A DNA stretch of 64,000 nt, taken from positions 1 to 64,000 of the forward strand of contig NZ_CAMYFP010000007.1 of NCBI RefSeq assembly GCF_947255105.1, given 5' to 3'. The notes beneath the pieces are model-generated. The model was given only the letters and a program-made list of their open reading frames with translations. It was not told the origin of the DNA and made no database searches. The stretch's first letter is position 1, and every line of letters starts with the position of its first letter. The position numbers and the translations under genes are program-made. Source of the stretch: an uncultured Campylobacter sp. (GTDB lineage Bacteria > Campylobacterota > Campylobacteria > Campylobacterales > Campylobacteraceae). Positions 1 to 7,747 of this stretch are shown piece by piece.

Positions 1-2718
1 ATTGGCTTGTAAATTTGAAGCATTTAAATCTGCTTTTTTAGATAAGTCAGCTGCTGTAGTTGAGCCACCTGTAGAGCTTGAGCTTTCTATCTTTTTGATC
101 CACTTAGTTAAACTTGTATAGTTTCCATCTTTTGAGATGTTGATATCATCAAATTTCGGAGTTCTAGCCATAAGTAAATTTATACTACCATCTTTGTTGA
201 TTGAAGTAGCTAGGTTTTCACCACTTAGTAAGTCGTTTAAGTCCTTTTTGCTACCTGTTAGCTCAAAATCGCCTCTTACTTTGATAACTCCACCAAGGGC
301 GTGAGAGACTTTTGTGCCTTTGGTGATGTCGGTGTCGGCTGTGGCGTTGTAGTCAGCCTGTGTGAGAAAGCCTTTATTTACAGTTTGATTAACATCATAT
401 AGTTGCTTACCAGTGACTGCATCGGTGCTATCTTTGGTGATGTTGCCATCAGCTAAATTTGTAAGTTTGATAGTGCTATTGTTTTCTCCAGCAAAACCGA
501 TAGTTTTATAACCAAATTTTTTTAACTCGATAGGCGACTTATCCTCTTGATTCTTCGTAACGTTATCATCTGCTATGGTTATGGATTTAAACCTAGGTTT
601 ATCTGTCATAGCGATTTCAAATTTACTATTAACATCCTTTTTTGCATTCTGATCAAAATATCCTTTTGTGAATCTTGTCTCAAGATTTTTACCGGTATAA
701 ACAACATTAGTCTTGTTGTCCTCCCAGTTGCCATCAGTTTTTATCTTTAAAGTATTATAACCTTTCTTTTCAGTGTGTATCTTGTCACCAATATCGCCGA
801 TATCTCCTTCTGCATACAAACCTATTTGTTTTAGTTGAGCGACATTGACTGCATCGGTATCTCTGGTACCTGCTGCAACACCAGTAATTTGGCGAGTTAT
901 TTTCTCTTTGCTTGTATCATCACCTACGGCAAATGGTTGATCTGTTGCTTCCCAAGTTGATTTTTGATGCTTAATAAAATAATCGGTACTTTTATTTATA
1001 TCAGATGCTAGAGGTTCATATCCCACAAGATCTGTTGCTCTAACGTTTGAAACTGAACCTTGCCCTATAGCCACACCACCATTAGCAATGACTTTAGCAC
1101 CACTTCCTATAGCTACTGCATCATTGGCAAGTGTATGTGCATCATGTCCTATAGCGACAGAATTTTCATAAAAAGCATTCGATTTATACCTGACAGTTTT
1201 TCGAATTTTCATTTTTTCAGTTCTAGGAAGCTTATCAAATTCTGCTTGTGTTATTAGCTTGCCATTATATTCATATTGTGCTTCATATGAGTCTATTATT
1301 TTTTCATATGTAGCTTTTATTTTTTCATATTTATTTATTAATTCTTGCTGTTCATTTTTTATTCTATCATATTTACTTTTATCTGGATAAGTTATTGCTT
1401 TGTTATAATTTTCTACTGCTTCATCACGTTTTTTTACTGCTTCATTTATATTTTTTTGCAATTGTTTCTTAAATCCTACAAGTGAGTTAGATCCAATGTT
1501 ATATGAATCTCTATCAATTACACCTTCACCAGTTTTTGCACCAAAACCTACGGCAACTGAGTTATCACCTGCTTTGGCATTTGGTCCGATAGCGATAGCG
1601 TCTTTACCTATGGCACCGTCATTGTCATAGTTTGAGCTGGGGCCTGTTATAGATGAGTTTATATCTATATAGTGGACTTTTGTACTTTGTAGTGTTTGGT
1701 TTAGTTGTCCTAAGTTGACAGCTTCATCATCAAGCTTTGCTTTGGCGACATTGCCAAGGCGAATTTTTCCATTTTTGTTGTCTCCGACTTTTCTGCCGGC
1801 GGGTATTGTGCCATTTGCCTCATCAGCTGGCGTGTATTTTTCTGGAGCTGTGCTTTTGCCATCAAAATCAACTAAACCAAGACGATCGGGTCTTTTTAGA
1901 TTATTAATATCTGGTTCTTCACTTTCCATTAAATTTAAATCTCTAAGAAGCTTACCCAGATTTTGCTCGTTAGCATTTATTAGGCTGGTAGAAACGTAAT
2001 AGCCATCTGGTCCTGTATATAATGTACCATCACTGTTTTTTTTTAAATCACCAATTCTGAAATACTTAATTGAATTTCCACTCTTTACTGCATATAGCTT
2101 TTCATCATCTGCTAGATTATAAACATACCATTTTTTTTCTTTAGCATCATACCTAACAACTTCTTTATTTGTAGCTTTTCCAGCGCCGGTAAATTTCTCA
2201 CCAAATTCAAAAAATCTCACTTCAGAAAGCTTTCCATCTGCTCTAGCTAAAGTTCCTGTTGGCAATACATATCTTTTTCCATTTTTTAGGGTTATCACAC
2301 CTCTTTCATCATAAGAATCAACCTTATACCATTGGCCATTTATATCAATATATCCTCTGCCTTGCCCATCGATGTAGCCATCCATTGACTTGACAAATCT
2401 AGCGACTCTATCACCACCATTTGTAGTATAAACAATATTACCGTTCGTCTGGGTAACAAGCTGCTGTCTAGTTATATCTGGTGTTACTTCAGCTTTTAGA
2501 TTACCTACAAACACTCCACAAAATAGAGTTGCTGCAAATAGTCCTTTTAGTAAAAAGCCATTATTTAAAACAACTGAATTTCTTAAATCAAAAAAGTTTT
2601 TTAAAACTTCAACACCGCTCTTTTCGACTACTGTGCCACTTCCTTTACTTGAGCTCACACATGAGCTGTTTTTGACGATGGCTACCCAGCCGATACCATC
2701 TTTATAAACTTTGTTCAT
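1..2718 (-). CDS. Trimeric autotransporter adhesin (YadA/Hia-like), partial
   Basis: About 906 codons are open from the ATG at 2718 to the left edge; the C-terminal membrane anchor lies outside the window. The first 30 residues (MNKVYKDGIGWVAIVK...) form an extended signal peptide region (ESPR), followed by a hydrophobic segment near residues 60-75. A Gly/Asp/Tyr-rich N-terminal region follows. YadA-type head repeats then appear (DAIAIGPNAKAGDNSVAVG, nt 1555-1612; ENSVAIG...GGVAIGQGS, nt 1040-1170), with neck-like motifs VAAGTRDTDAVNVAQLK (nt 821-890) and DSTDAVTGKQLYD (nt 395-430). Near the edge it becomes Ala/Leu/Asp/Asn stalk sequence. The family forms surface homotrimers that bind host matrix or cells; the ligand here is unknown. 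A short coupled ORF lies immediately upstream. Confidence 0.93.
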   Translation of the reverse strand, partial: MNKVYKDGIGWVAIVKNSSCVSSSKGSGTVVEKSGVEVLKNFFDLRNSVVLNNGFLLKGLFAATLFCGVFVGNLKAEVTPDITRQQLVTQTNGNIVYTTNGGDRVARFVKSMDGYIDGQGRGYIDINGQWYKVDSYDERGVITLKNGKRYVLPTGTLARADGKLSEVRFFEFGEKFTGAGKATNKEVVRYDAKEKKWYVYNLADDEKLYAVKSGNSIKYFRIGDLKKNSDGTLYTGPDGYYVSTSLINANEQNLGKLLRDLNLMESEEPDINNLKRPDRLGLVDFDGKSTAPEKYTPADEANGTIPAGRKVGDNKNGKIRLGNVAKAKLDDEAVNLGQLNQTLQSTKVHYIDINSSITGPSSNYDNDGAIGKDAIAIGPNAKAGDNSVAVGFGAKTGEGVIDRDSYNIGSNSLVGFKKQLQKNINEAVKKRDEAVENYNKAITYPDKSKYDRIKNEQQELINKYEKIKATYEKIIDSYEAQYEYNGKLITQAEFDKLPRTEKMKIRKTVRYKSNAFYENSVAIGHDAHTLANDAVAIGSGAKVIANGGVAIGQGSVSNVRATDLVGYEPLASDINKSTDYFIKHQKSTWEATDQPFAVGDDTSKEKITRQITGVAAGTRDTDAVNVAQLKQIGLYAEGDIGDIGDKIHTEKKGYNTLKIKTDGNWEDNKTNVVYTGKNLETRFTKGYFDQNAKKDVNSKFEIAMTDKPRFKSITIADDNVTKNQEDKSPIELKKFGYKTIGFAGENNSTIKLTNLADGNITKDSTDAVTGKQLYDVNQTVNKGFLTQADYNATADTDITKGTKVSHALGGVIKVRGDFELTGSKKDLNDLLSGENLATSINKDGSINLLMARTPKFDDINISKDGNYTSLTKWIKKIESSSSTGGSTTAADLSKKADLNASNLQAN

Positions 2719-2819
2719 AATATATCCTTTTCACTCTTTTCTAACTTCGCACTTGCAAAGTCAAACAAAAAACTTGCAGCACAAATGGTTATCATCATAG
2801 ATAAAATTCTAATATTCAT
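2715..2819 (-). CDS. 34-aa signal-peptide-like ORF coupled to the adhesin
   Basis: The ATG at 2819 follows a good Shine-Dalgarno (AAGGAG, 8 nt upstream). The product begins MNIRILSMMITICAASF and continues through a typical signal-peptidase-like site (ASA before K) to a charged ten-residue tail ending KDIL. Its TGA overlaps the adhesin ATG (ATGA), so the two are probably translationally coupled. It may be a leader peptide that sets adhesin translation, or a tiny exported peptide. I do not recognise a family. The strong ribosome site and the coupling support it being translated; its function is unknown. Confidence 0.6.
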   Translation of the reverse strand: MNIRILSMMITICAASFLFDFASAKLEKSEKDIL

Positions 2820-2907
2820 TAAAACAACTCCTTGTTTTAAAATTTTATATTTATCTCAATATAATCTGTAAATAGTAGCATAAATTTATGTAAATTGTGC
2901 TAATTTC

Positions 2908-2922
2908 AAAAAAAAAAAAAAA
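2908..2922. repeat. Homopolymeric A(15)/T(15) tract upstream of the adhesin
   Basis: Fifteen consecutive A on the plus strand (T on the adhesin's coding strand) lie about 90 bp upstream of the small ORF and adhesin. Possible -10 hexamers on the minus strand are TATATT (2858-2863) and TACTAT (2872-2877). That would put the tract about 30-60 bp upstream of the -10. This is the longest homopolymer I noticed in the window. It could change length by slippage and tune transcription, or act as an UP-like A/T element. Confidence 0.7.
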
Positions 2923-3011
2923 CGAATGTCAAGCAAATTTAGGCAAATTTGTTCTAAAAAATACAAATGTTACAAATCGTAAATTTCAAAGTTACAAATG
3001 AGCCTATTTAG

Positions 3012-5174
3012 CTACTTGAATTTATGCTTCATAAATTTGAGTCTAAGAGAGTTTAAAACAACACTCAAAGAGCTACATCCCATAGCAAGTGCCCCATAAG
3101 CTGGATCTAGCGCTGAGTTTGTAAGTGGGTAGATGGCGCCTGCTGCTATCGGTATGCAGATGATGTTATAAAAAAATGCCCAAAAAAGGTTTTGTTTGAT
3201 GACTTGCATTGTAGCGCGTGACATCTCTATGGTGTAAGGCACCACTCTTAAGTCGTCATTTACCAAAATGATATCGCCTGCACTTTTTGCGATATCGCTT
3301 CCAGAACTCATCGCAAAACCGCACTCTGCTACCTTTAGAGAGAGCGCGTCATTGACTCCATCGCCCACAAAGGCAACTTTGCTTTTGCTTTGATACTCCT
3401 TTACGATATCTAGTTTTTGTGTTGGAAGTTGGTTGGCATAAACTTGCGTTATGGAGCAGTTTTGTGCGATGAAGTTGGCGGTCTTGGAGTTGTCGCCTGT
3501 CAATAAAACTGAAGCAATGCCTTGCTTTGCCAACTGCTCTACTGTCTCTTTTGAGCTCTCTCTTAGCCTGTCACTAATGGCTATGTATCCTACGAATTTT
3601 TTATCGATAGCTACATAGACTACGCCAAAGCCGTCATTTAAAAGCTTTGTAGCGACCTCTTGGCTCTCTATGGCGATGTTGTTTTCTGCAAAGAGCGCCT
3701 CATTGCCAATGTAAATATTGTCATCGGCTATTATGCCCTTACCGGCTATGTTTTGAAGCTCTCCGTGAAATTTAGTGATAGAGATATCTTTGTCTTTGGC
3801 ATACTCTACAATTGCCTTTGAGATGAGATGTTCGCTAAGCTCTTCAACTCCTGCAACTATGGCCAACTCTTCGTTGGTTAAATTTGTCTTATAGAGTGAG
3901 ATTTTGCCCTGCGTTAATGTGCCTGTCTTGTCAAAAATAACTGTTTTTATCTCTTTTATAATCTCTAAAACCTCTGTATTTTTAATCAAAGCTCCATTTT
4001 TGGCTAAATTTGAAAGTCCGCAAACTATAGCTACAGGCGTTGCAAGTCCAAGTGCGCAAGGACAAGAGATGATAAGCACACTAACTGCCGATATAAAGCC
4101 ATTTGAAAGACTACCAACTACAAAAGCCCAAATCAAAAATGTAATGAGCGAGATGGCGACGACAGTTGGCACAAAGATGTTGGCAACCCTATCGGCAACT
4201 CTTGAGATGGGCAGCTTCTTGGCTCCTGCTTCGCTTAGAAGTTTGATGATGTTGGAGAGCATATTTTGCGAGTTTGGCACTGTGCATTTGATGTTTAAAA
4301 AGCCATTTGTGTTGGTAGAACCAGCATAGACCTCATCGCCAACTTGGCGATAAACAGGCAAACTCTCCCCTGTCAAGCAGGAGGTATCAAGCTCTGCACC
4401 GCCACTTACTACGATACCATCACAAGGCAGACTCATGCCATTTTTTACAAGGATGATGTCGCCTACTTTGATCTCTTTGGCTAAAATCTCCTTTGTAGTG
4501 CCATCGCCACAGACTAAAAGCGCCTTTTTGGGAGTTAGGTTTAGAAGTGATGTTATGTAGTCATCTGCTTTGAGTTTGGAGCGCTCTTCTAGGTATTTGC
4601 CAATGAGTATAAATGTGATAATCATAGCGGCTGACTCAAAATAGAGATGAAGTTCTATGCTAGCACCTTTAAAAATAGCACCAAAAAACAGCACAACAAC
4701 AGAGTAGAGATAGGCTGAGCCACTTCCAAGAGAAACTAAGACATTCATATCATAGTTGCGGTTTTTAAGAGCGAGATAGCCATTTTTAAAAAAGTCAAAA
4801 CCGCCATAAAAAAGTATCGCAGTTGTAAAAACAAAAGAGATATAATCCTTAAATTTAAAGCCAGAAAACATCTCAAAATAGACAACAATAGCCAAAAATA
4901 GCGCTGAAATAAAGAGTCTATTTTTGAGATGATTTAGGTAGTTGCTCTTCTTTTTTTGAAGCTCTTCATAGTCTGAGGCTATTTCATAGCCAAGCTTTAA
5001 AATCCTCTCTCTAATCTTCTTTTCAACACTTTCATCTTCTATCACAAACTCGCCATAAGAAGAGGCAAAGCTAACATTTACACTTTTTACACCATCAATC
5101 TTGCTAACTGCCCTTTCTACGGCGTTGGAGCAATTAACACAGGTCATTCCAACGATATTTAGCTCTATTTTCAA
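3012..5174 (-). CDS. copA: Copper-exporting P1B-type ATPase CopA
   Basis: A 720-residue heavy-metal P-type ATPase that pumps Cu(I) out of the cytoplasm. Visible in order: an N-terminal metal-binding domain with GMTCVNCS (CxxC), a transmembrane block, the TGES actuator loop (LTGESLPV), the ion-site CPC motif (ISCPCALGLATP), the phosphorylation site DKTGTLT, the ATP-binding SEH motif, the GDGVND hinge and C-terminal helices with FYN and MGCSS, the Cu+ signature of subgroup 1B-1. The start is TTG at 5174. The usual SEHP reads SEHL, and GDGxNDAPAL reads GDGVNDALSL. It lies 4 nt downstream of copZ and is surely co-transcribed. Confidence 0.95.
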   Translation of the reverse strand: MKIELNIVGMTCVNCSNAVERAVSKIDGVKSVNVSFASSYGEFVIEDESVEKKIRERILKLGYEIASDYEELQKKKSNYLNHLKNRLFISALFLAIVVYFEMFSGFKFKDYISFVFTTAILFYGGFDFFKNGYLALKNRNYDMNVLVSLGSGSAYLYSVVVLFFGAIFKGASIELHLYFESAAMIITFILIGKYLEERSKLKADDYITSLLNLTPKKALLVCGDGTTKEILAKEIKVGDIILVKNGMSLPCDGIVVSGGAELDTSCLTGESLPVYRQVGDEVYAGSTNTNGFLNIKCTVPNSQNMLSNIIKLLSEAGAKKLPISRVADRVANIFVPTVVAISLITFLIWAFVVGSLSNGFISAVSVLIISCPCALGLATPVAIVCGLSNLAKNGALIKNTEVLEIIKEIKTVIFDKTGTLTQGKISLYKTNLTNEELAIVAGVEELSEHLISKAIVEYAKDKDISITKFHGELQNIAGKGIIADDNIYIGNEALFAENNIAIESQEVATKLLNDGFGVVYVAIDKKFVGYIAISDRLRESSKETVEQLAKQGIASVLLTGDNSKTANFIAQNCSITQVYANQLPTQKLDIVKEYQSKSKVAFVGDGVNDALSLKVAECGFAMSSGSDIAKSAGDIILVNDDLRVVPYTIEMSRATMQVIKQNLFWAFFYNIICIPIAAGAIYPLTNSALDPAYGALAMGCSSLSVVLNSLRLKFMKHKFK

Positions 5175-5178
5175 CTCT

Positions 5179-5376
5179 TTATAGCTCCTCTATCACTTCA
5201 AAACCAAGCTCATCTAGTTTGGCACAAAAGTCGCTTACTTGGGAGTTTTGTATCTCAAGAGAGACAATTGCATTGGCAACATCTACTTCGATATTGCCAA
5301 ACTCATCTTTGAGAGCATTTTTTATGGTATTTGCGCAGTTGTTACAGCTAATATTTGCAACTTTAAATTTCTTCAC
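5179..5376 (-). CDS. copZ: Copper chaperone, CopZ/CopP-like
   Basis: A 65-residue heavy-metal-associated (HMA) domain protein with the metal site SCNNC (CxxC) near residues 10-13. The family has a ferredoxin-like fold and delivers Cu(I) to CopA or buffers it in the cytoplasm. The start is GTG at 5376, with GGAG about 7 nt upstream; the nearby ATG would run straight into TGA. It is the first gene of a two-gene operon with copA. A -10 box on the minus strand lies at 5410-5415. No CueR-type long-spacer operator was recognised. Confidence 0.92.
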   Translation of the reverse strand: MKKFKVANISCNNCANTIKNALKDEFGNIEVDVANAIVSLEIQNSQVSDFCAKLDELGFEVIEEL

Positions 5377-5409
5377 ATCTGACTCCTTAAATAATTTTGA
5401 TATTGATTA

Positions 5410-5415
5410 ATTATA
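5410..5415 (-). promoter_or_regulatory. Probable -10 box for copZ-copA
   Basis: TATAAT reads on the minus strand about 34 nt upstream of the copZ GTG, in the divergent spacer shared with yebC. No -35 was recognised, which is common for Campylobacter sigma-70 promoters. Confidence 0.5.
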
Positions 5416-5461
5416 TATGGCTTAATTAAACTATATGTTAATGTTAGGTTGCTGTAATTTT

Positions 5462-5470
5462 TGCTATAAT
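5462..5470 (+). promoter_or_regulatory. Extended -10 promoter of yebC
   Basis: TGCTATAAT is an extended -10 box ending 30 nt before the yebC ATG. A good AAGGAG ribosome site follows (around 5487-5492). Confidence 0.6.
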
Positions 5471-5500
5471 TCTTTTTTTAAGAAAATAAGGAGTAGATAG

Positions 5501-6232
5501 ATGGGAAGAGCGTTTGAGTATAGAAGAGCCGCAAAAGAAGCAAGATGGGGCAAAATGAGTAGAATTTTTCCAAAACTTGCAAGATCTATAACAATAGCTG
5601 CAAAGGATGGTGGGATAGATCCTGATATGAATCCAAGGCTAAGAACTGCAATAGCTGCTGCCAAAGCTCAAAATATGCCAAAAGACAATATCGATGCAGC
5701 CATAAAAAGAGCTAGTGGCAAAGAGAGCGAGAACTTTGAAGTGATTCACTATGATGGAAAGGGACCGCATGGCGCTCTTATCATAGTAGAGTGTGCCACC
5801 AACAACCCAACAAGAACAGTGGCAAACATAAAAGCTGCCTTTGGAAAAAATGGTGGTGAGTTTTTGCCTATTGGAAGTCTCTCTTATATGTTTAATAGAA
5901 AGTCCGTTTTTGAGATAAAAAAACCAAAACATCTAAGTTATGATGATGTGGAGTTGGAGCTTATAGACTATGGACTTAGCGAACTTGAAGTTATCAAAGC
6001 CGATGAAGAGCATAGTGATGAAATGGCTGTAATATATGGCGCTTATGAGGATTTTGGTAGGCTAAATGAGGGTATTGAGCGACTTGGACTTGAGCTTATA
6101 AATGGTAGTTTGAAATTTATCCCTACAAATAAACAAGAATTTAGCGATGAAGAGATAGAAGAGATAGAAAAGCTTATCGACAAACTCGAAGAAGATGACG
6201 ATGTGCAAGAGGTTTATACAAATATAGCGTAA
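5501..6232 (+). CDS. yebC: YebC/PmpR family protein (TACO1-type)
   Basis: A 243-residue protein of normal family length. The N-terminus MGRAFEYRRAAKEARWGKMS is the Campylobacterota version of the 'GHSKW' start; then come DGGIDPDMNPRLRTAIAAAK and MPKDNIDAAIKRASG. YebC proteins were long annotated as DNA-binding regulators, and recent work links members of the family to translation of proline-rich stretches on the ribosome. The C-terminus is acidic (EEIEEIEKLIDKLEEDDD). It is transcribed divergently from copZ with its own promoter, and the MBOAT gene follows 13 nt later. Confidence 0.95.
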   Translation: MGRAFEYRRAAKEARWGKMSRIFPKLARSITIAAKDGGIDPDMNPRLRTAIAAAKAQNMPKDNIDAAIKRASGKESENFEVIHYDGKGPHGALIIVECATNNPTRTVANIKAAFGKNGGEFLPIGSLSYMFNRKSVFEIKKPKHLSYDDVELELIDYGLSELEVIKADEEHSDEMAVIYGAYEDFGRLNEGIERLGLELINGSLKFIPTNKQEFSDEEIEEIEKLIDKLEEDDDVQEVYTNIA

Positions 6233-6245
6233 GTTAGTTGGCAAA

Positions 6246-7739
6246 ATGCTTTTTAATAGTTATGTTTTTATCTTTGCCTTTTTACCGATAACTTTTGTTG
6301 TATACTATCTGCTAAACTATAAAAAGTACTTTTTGGGTGCAAAAATTTTCTTAATTTTTGCATCACTGTTTTTTTACGCTTGGTGGAATGTAAAATATCT
6401 ACCAATTCTTATTTTTTCGATAGTCTTTAACTACTTTACATCAATGGCAATACTTTCAGACAATAAGTTAAACAAGAAATTTGTATTAATCTTTGGAATT
6501 TGTCTGAATATAGTGCTTCTTGGCTATTTTAAATATGCTGATTTTTTTATAGATAACTTAAACTTTACACTAAATTTAGATATAAATTCTCTAAATTTGG
6601 CTCTGCCTTTGGCTCTATCTTTTGTTACTTTTCAACAAATTGCCTATTTGACTGACTGCTATAAAGTGAGAATTGCAAAAGATAGTAAAAATAGTGGTGA
6701 AGTCTACAAAATAGATAAAAATTTTCTCAACTACTGCACTTTTATCACATTTTTTCCACAACTAATAGCTGGACCAATAGTCCATCACAAGGAGATGATG
6801 CCACAATTTGCTAGTTTTAAAAACAAATTTATAAACTACAGAAATTTAAGCTTAGGACTATTTATATTTTCTATCGGTCTGTTTAAAAAAGTGGTTCTTG
6901 CCGATACTTTTGCACTTGTTGTAAATGCTGGTTTTGCAAACAGTGCTATGCTAAATTTCATAGAGGCTTGGGCAACATCACTTTCTTATACATTTCAGCT
7001 CTATTTTGACTTTAGTGGATATTGCGATATGGCGATAGGTCTAGCCTTGATGTTTAACATAAAGCTTCCATTAAATTTCAACTCTCCTTATAAGTCTTTA
7101 AATATACAGGAATTTTGGAGAAGATGGCATATCACTTTGGGGCGATTTTTGACAAGATATCTCTATTTTCCACTTGGCGGTAGCAGAGTTTCTAACAAAA
7201 GAACCTATCTAAATTTAATGATAGTATTTTTGATAAGTGGGCTTTGGCACGGTGCTGGATGGACATTTGTATTTTGGGGGTTTCTACATGGAGTTGCCAT
7301 AGTAATTCATAGAATTTGGTCAAATTTAGGCTTTAAGATGCACAAACTAGCAGCTATTTTTATAACTTTTAACTTTGTCAATATAGCTTGGGTATTTTTT
7401 AGAGCAAATAACTTTAAAGATGCTTTAAATGTCCTAAGAGCAATGTTTGATCTAACAAATATAGCTTTGCCAATAGCTTTAAGTACAAAACTTGGCTTTC
7501 TGGCAAAATATGGAATTATTTTTAATAACTATACTGTAGATTCGCATTTGATTTTAAAAATAACTTTTTATATGGTTTTTGCCTTTATCTCTGTCTTTTT
7601 CTTGAAAAATTCAATTCTTCTATCAAAGACTAAAAGAAAAAACTATCTCTTTGCCCTATACTGCGGCTTTATCTTTGCTATTAGTATTTTAACGATATCG
7701 GTTTCAACATATAGTGAGTTTATCTATTTTAACTTTTAG
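6246..7739 (+). CDS. MBOAT family membrane O-acyltransferase
   Basis: A 497-residue polytopic membrane protein of the AlgI/DltB/PatA-like MBOAT family. It shows the family pattern FWRRWHITLGRFLTRYLYFP and the catalytic-histidine region SGLWHGAGWTFVFWGFLHG (around residues 330-348). Such proteins pass acyl groups across the inner membrane to a periplasmic partner that acylates alginate, peptidoglycan or another glycan. The next gene, 8 nt downstream, encodes a membrane-anchored SGNH-like protein and is the likely partner. The substrate is not evident: peptidoglycan O-acetylation (PatA/PatB type) and surface-glycan acetylation are both possible. Confidence 0.9.
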   Translation: MLFNSYVFIFAFLPITFVVYYLLNYKKYFLGAKIFLIFASLFFYAWWNVKYLPILIFSIVFNYFTSMAILSDNKLNKKFVLIFGICLNIVLLGYFKYADFFIDNLNFTLNLDINSLNLALPLALSFVTFQQIAYLTDCYKVRIAKDSKNSGEVYKIDKNFLNYCTFITFFPQLIAGPIVHHKEMMPQFASFKNKFINYRNLSLGLFIFSIGLFKKVVLADTFALVVNAGFANSAMLNFIEAWATSLSYTFQLYFDFSGYCDMAIGLALMFNIKLPLNFNSPYKSLNIQEFWRRWHITLGRFLTRYLYFPLGGSRVSNKRTYLNLMIVFLISGLWHGAGWTFVFWGFLHGVAIVIHRIWSNLGFKMHKLAAIFITFNFVNIAWVFFRANNFKDALNVLRAMFDLTNIALPIALSTKLGFLAKYGIIFNNYTVDSHLILKITFYMVFAFISVFFLKNSILLSKTKRKNYLFALYCGFIFAISILTISVSTYSEFIYFNF

Positions 7740-7747
7740 GATGGGAC

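Noticed and set aside
547..2675. Plus-strand ORFs of 60-95 codons in the first 2.7 kb
   Set aside because: They are antisense to the adhesin frame, which is open throughout with recognisable head, neck and ESPR motifs; none has a family match or good ribosome site.
3904..4329. 141-codon plus-strand ORF inside copA
   Set aside because: Antisense to the highly conserved DKTGT/CPC region of copA; composition follows the opposite strand.
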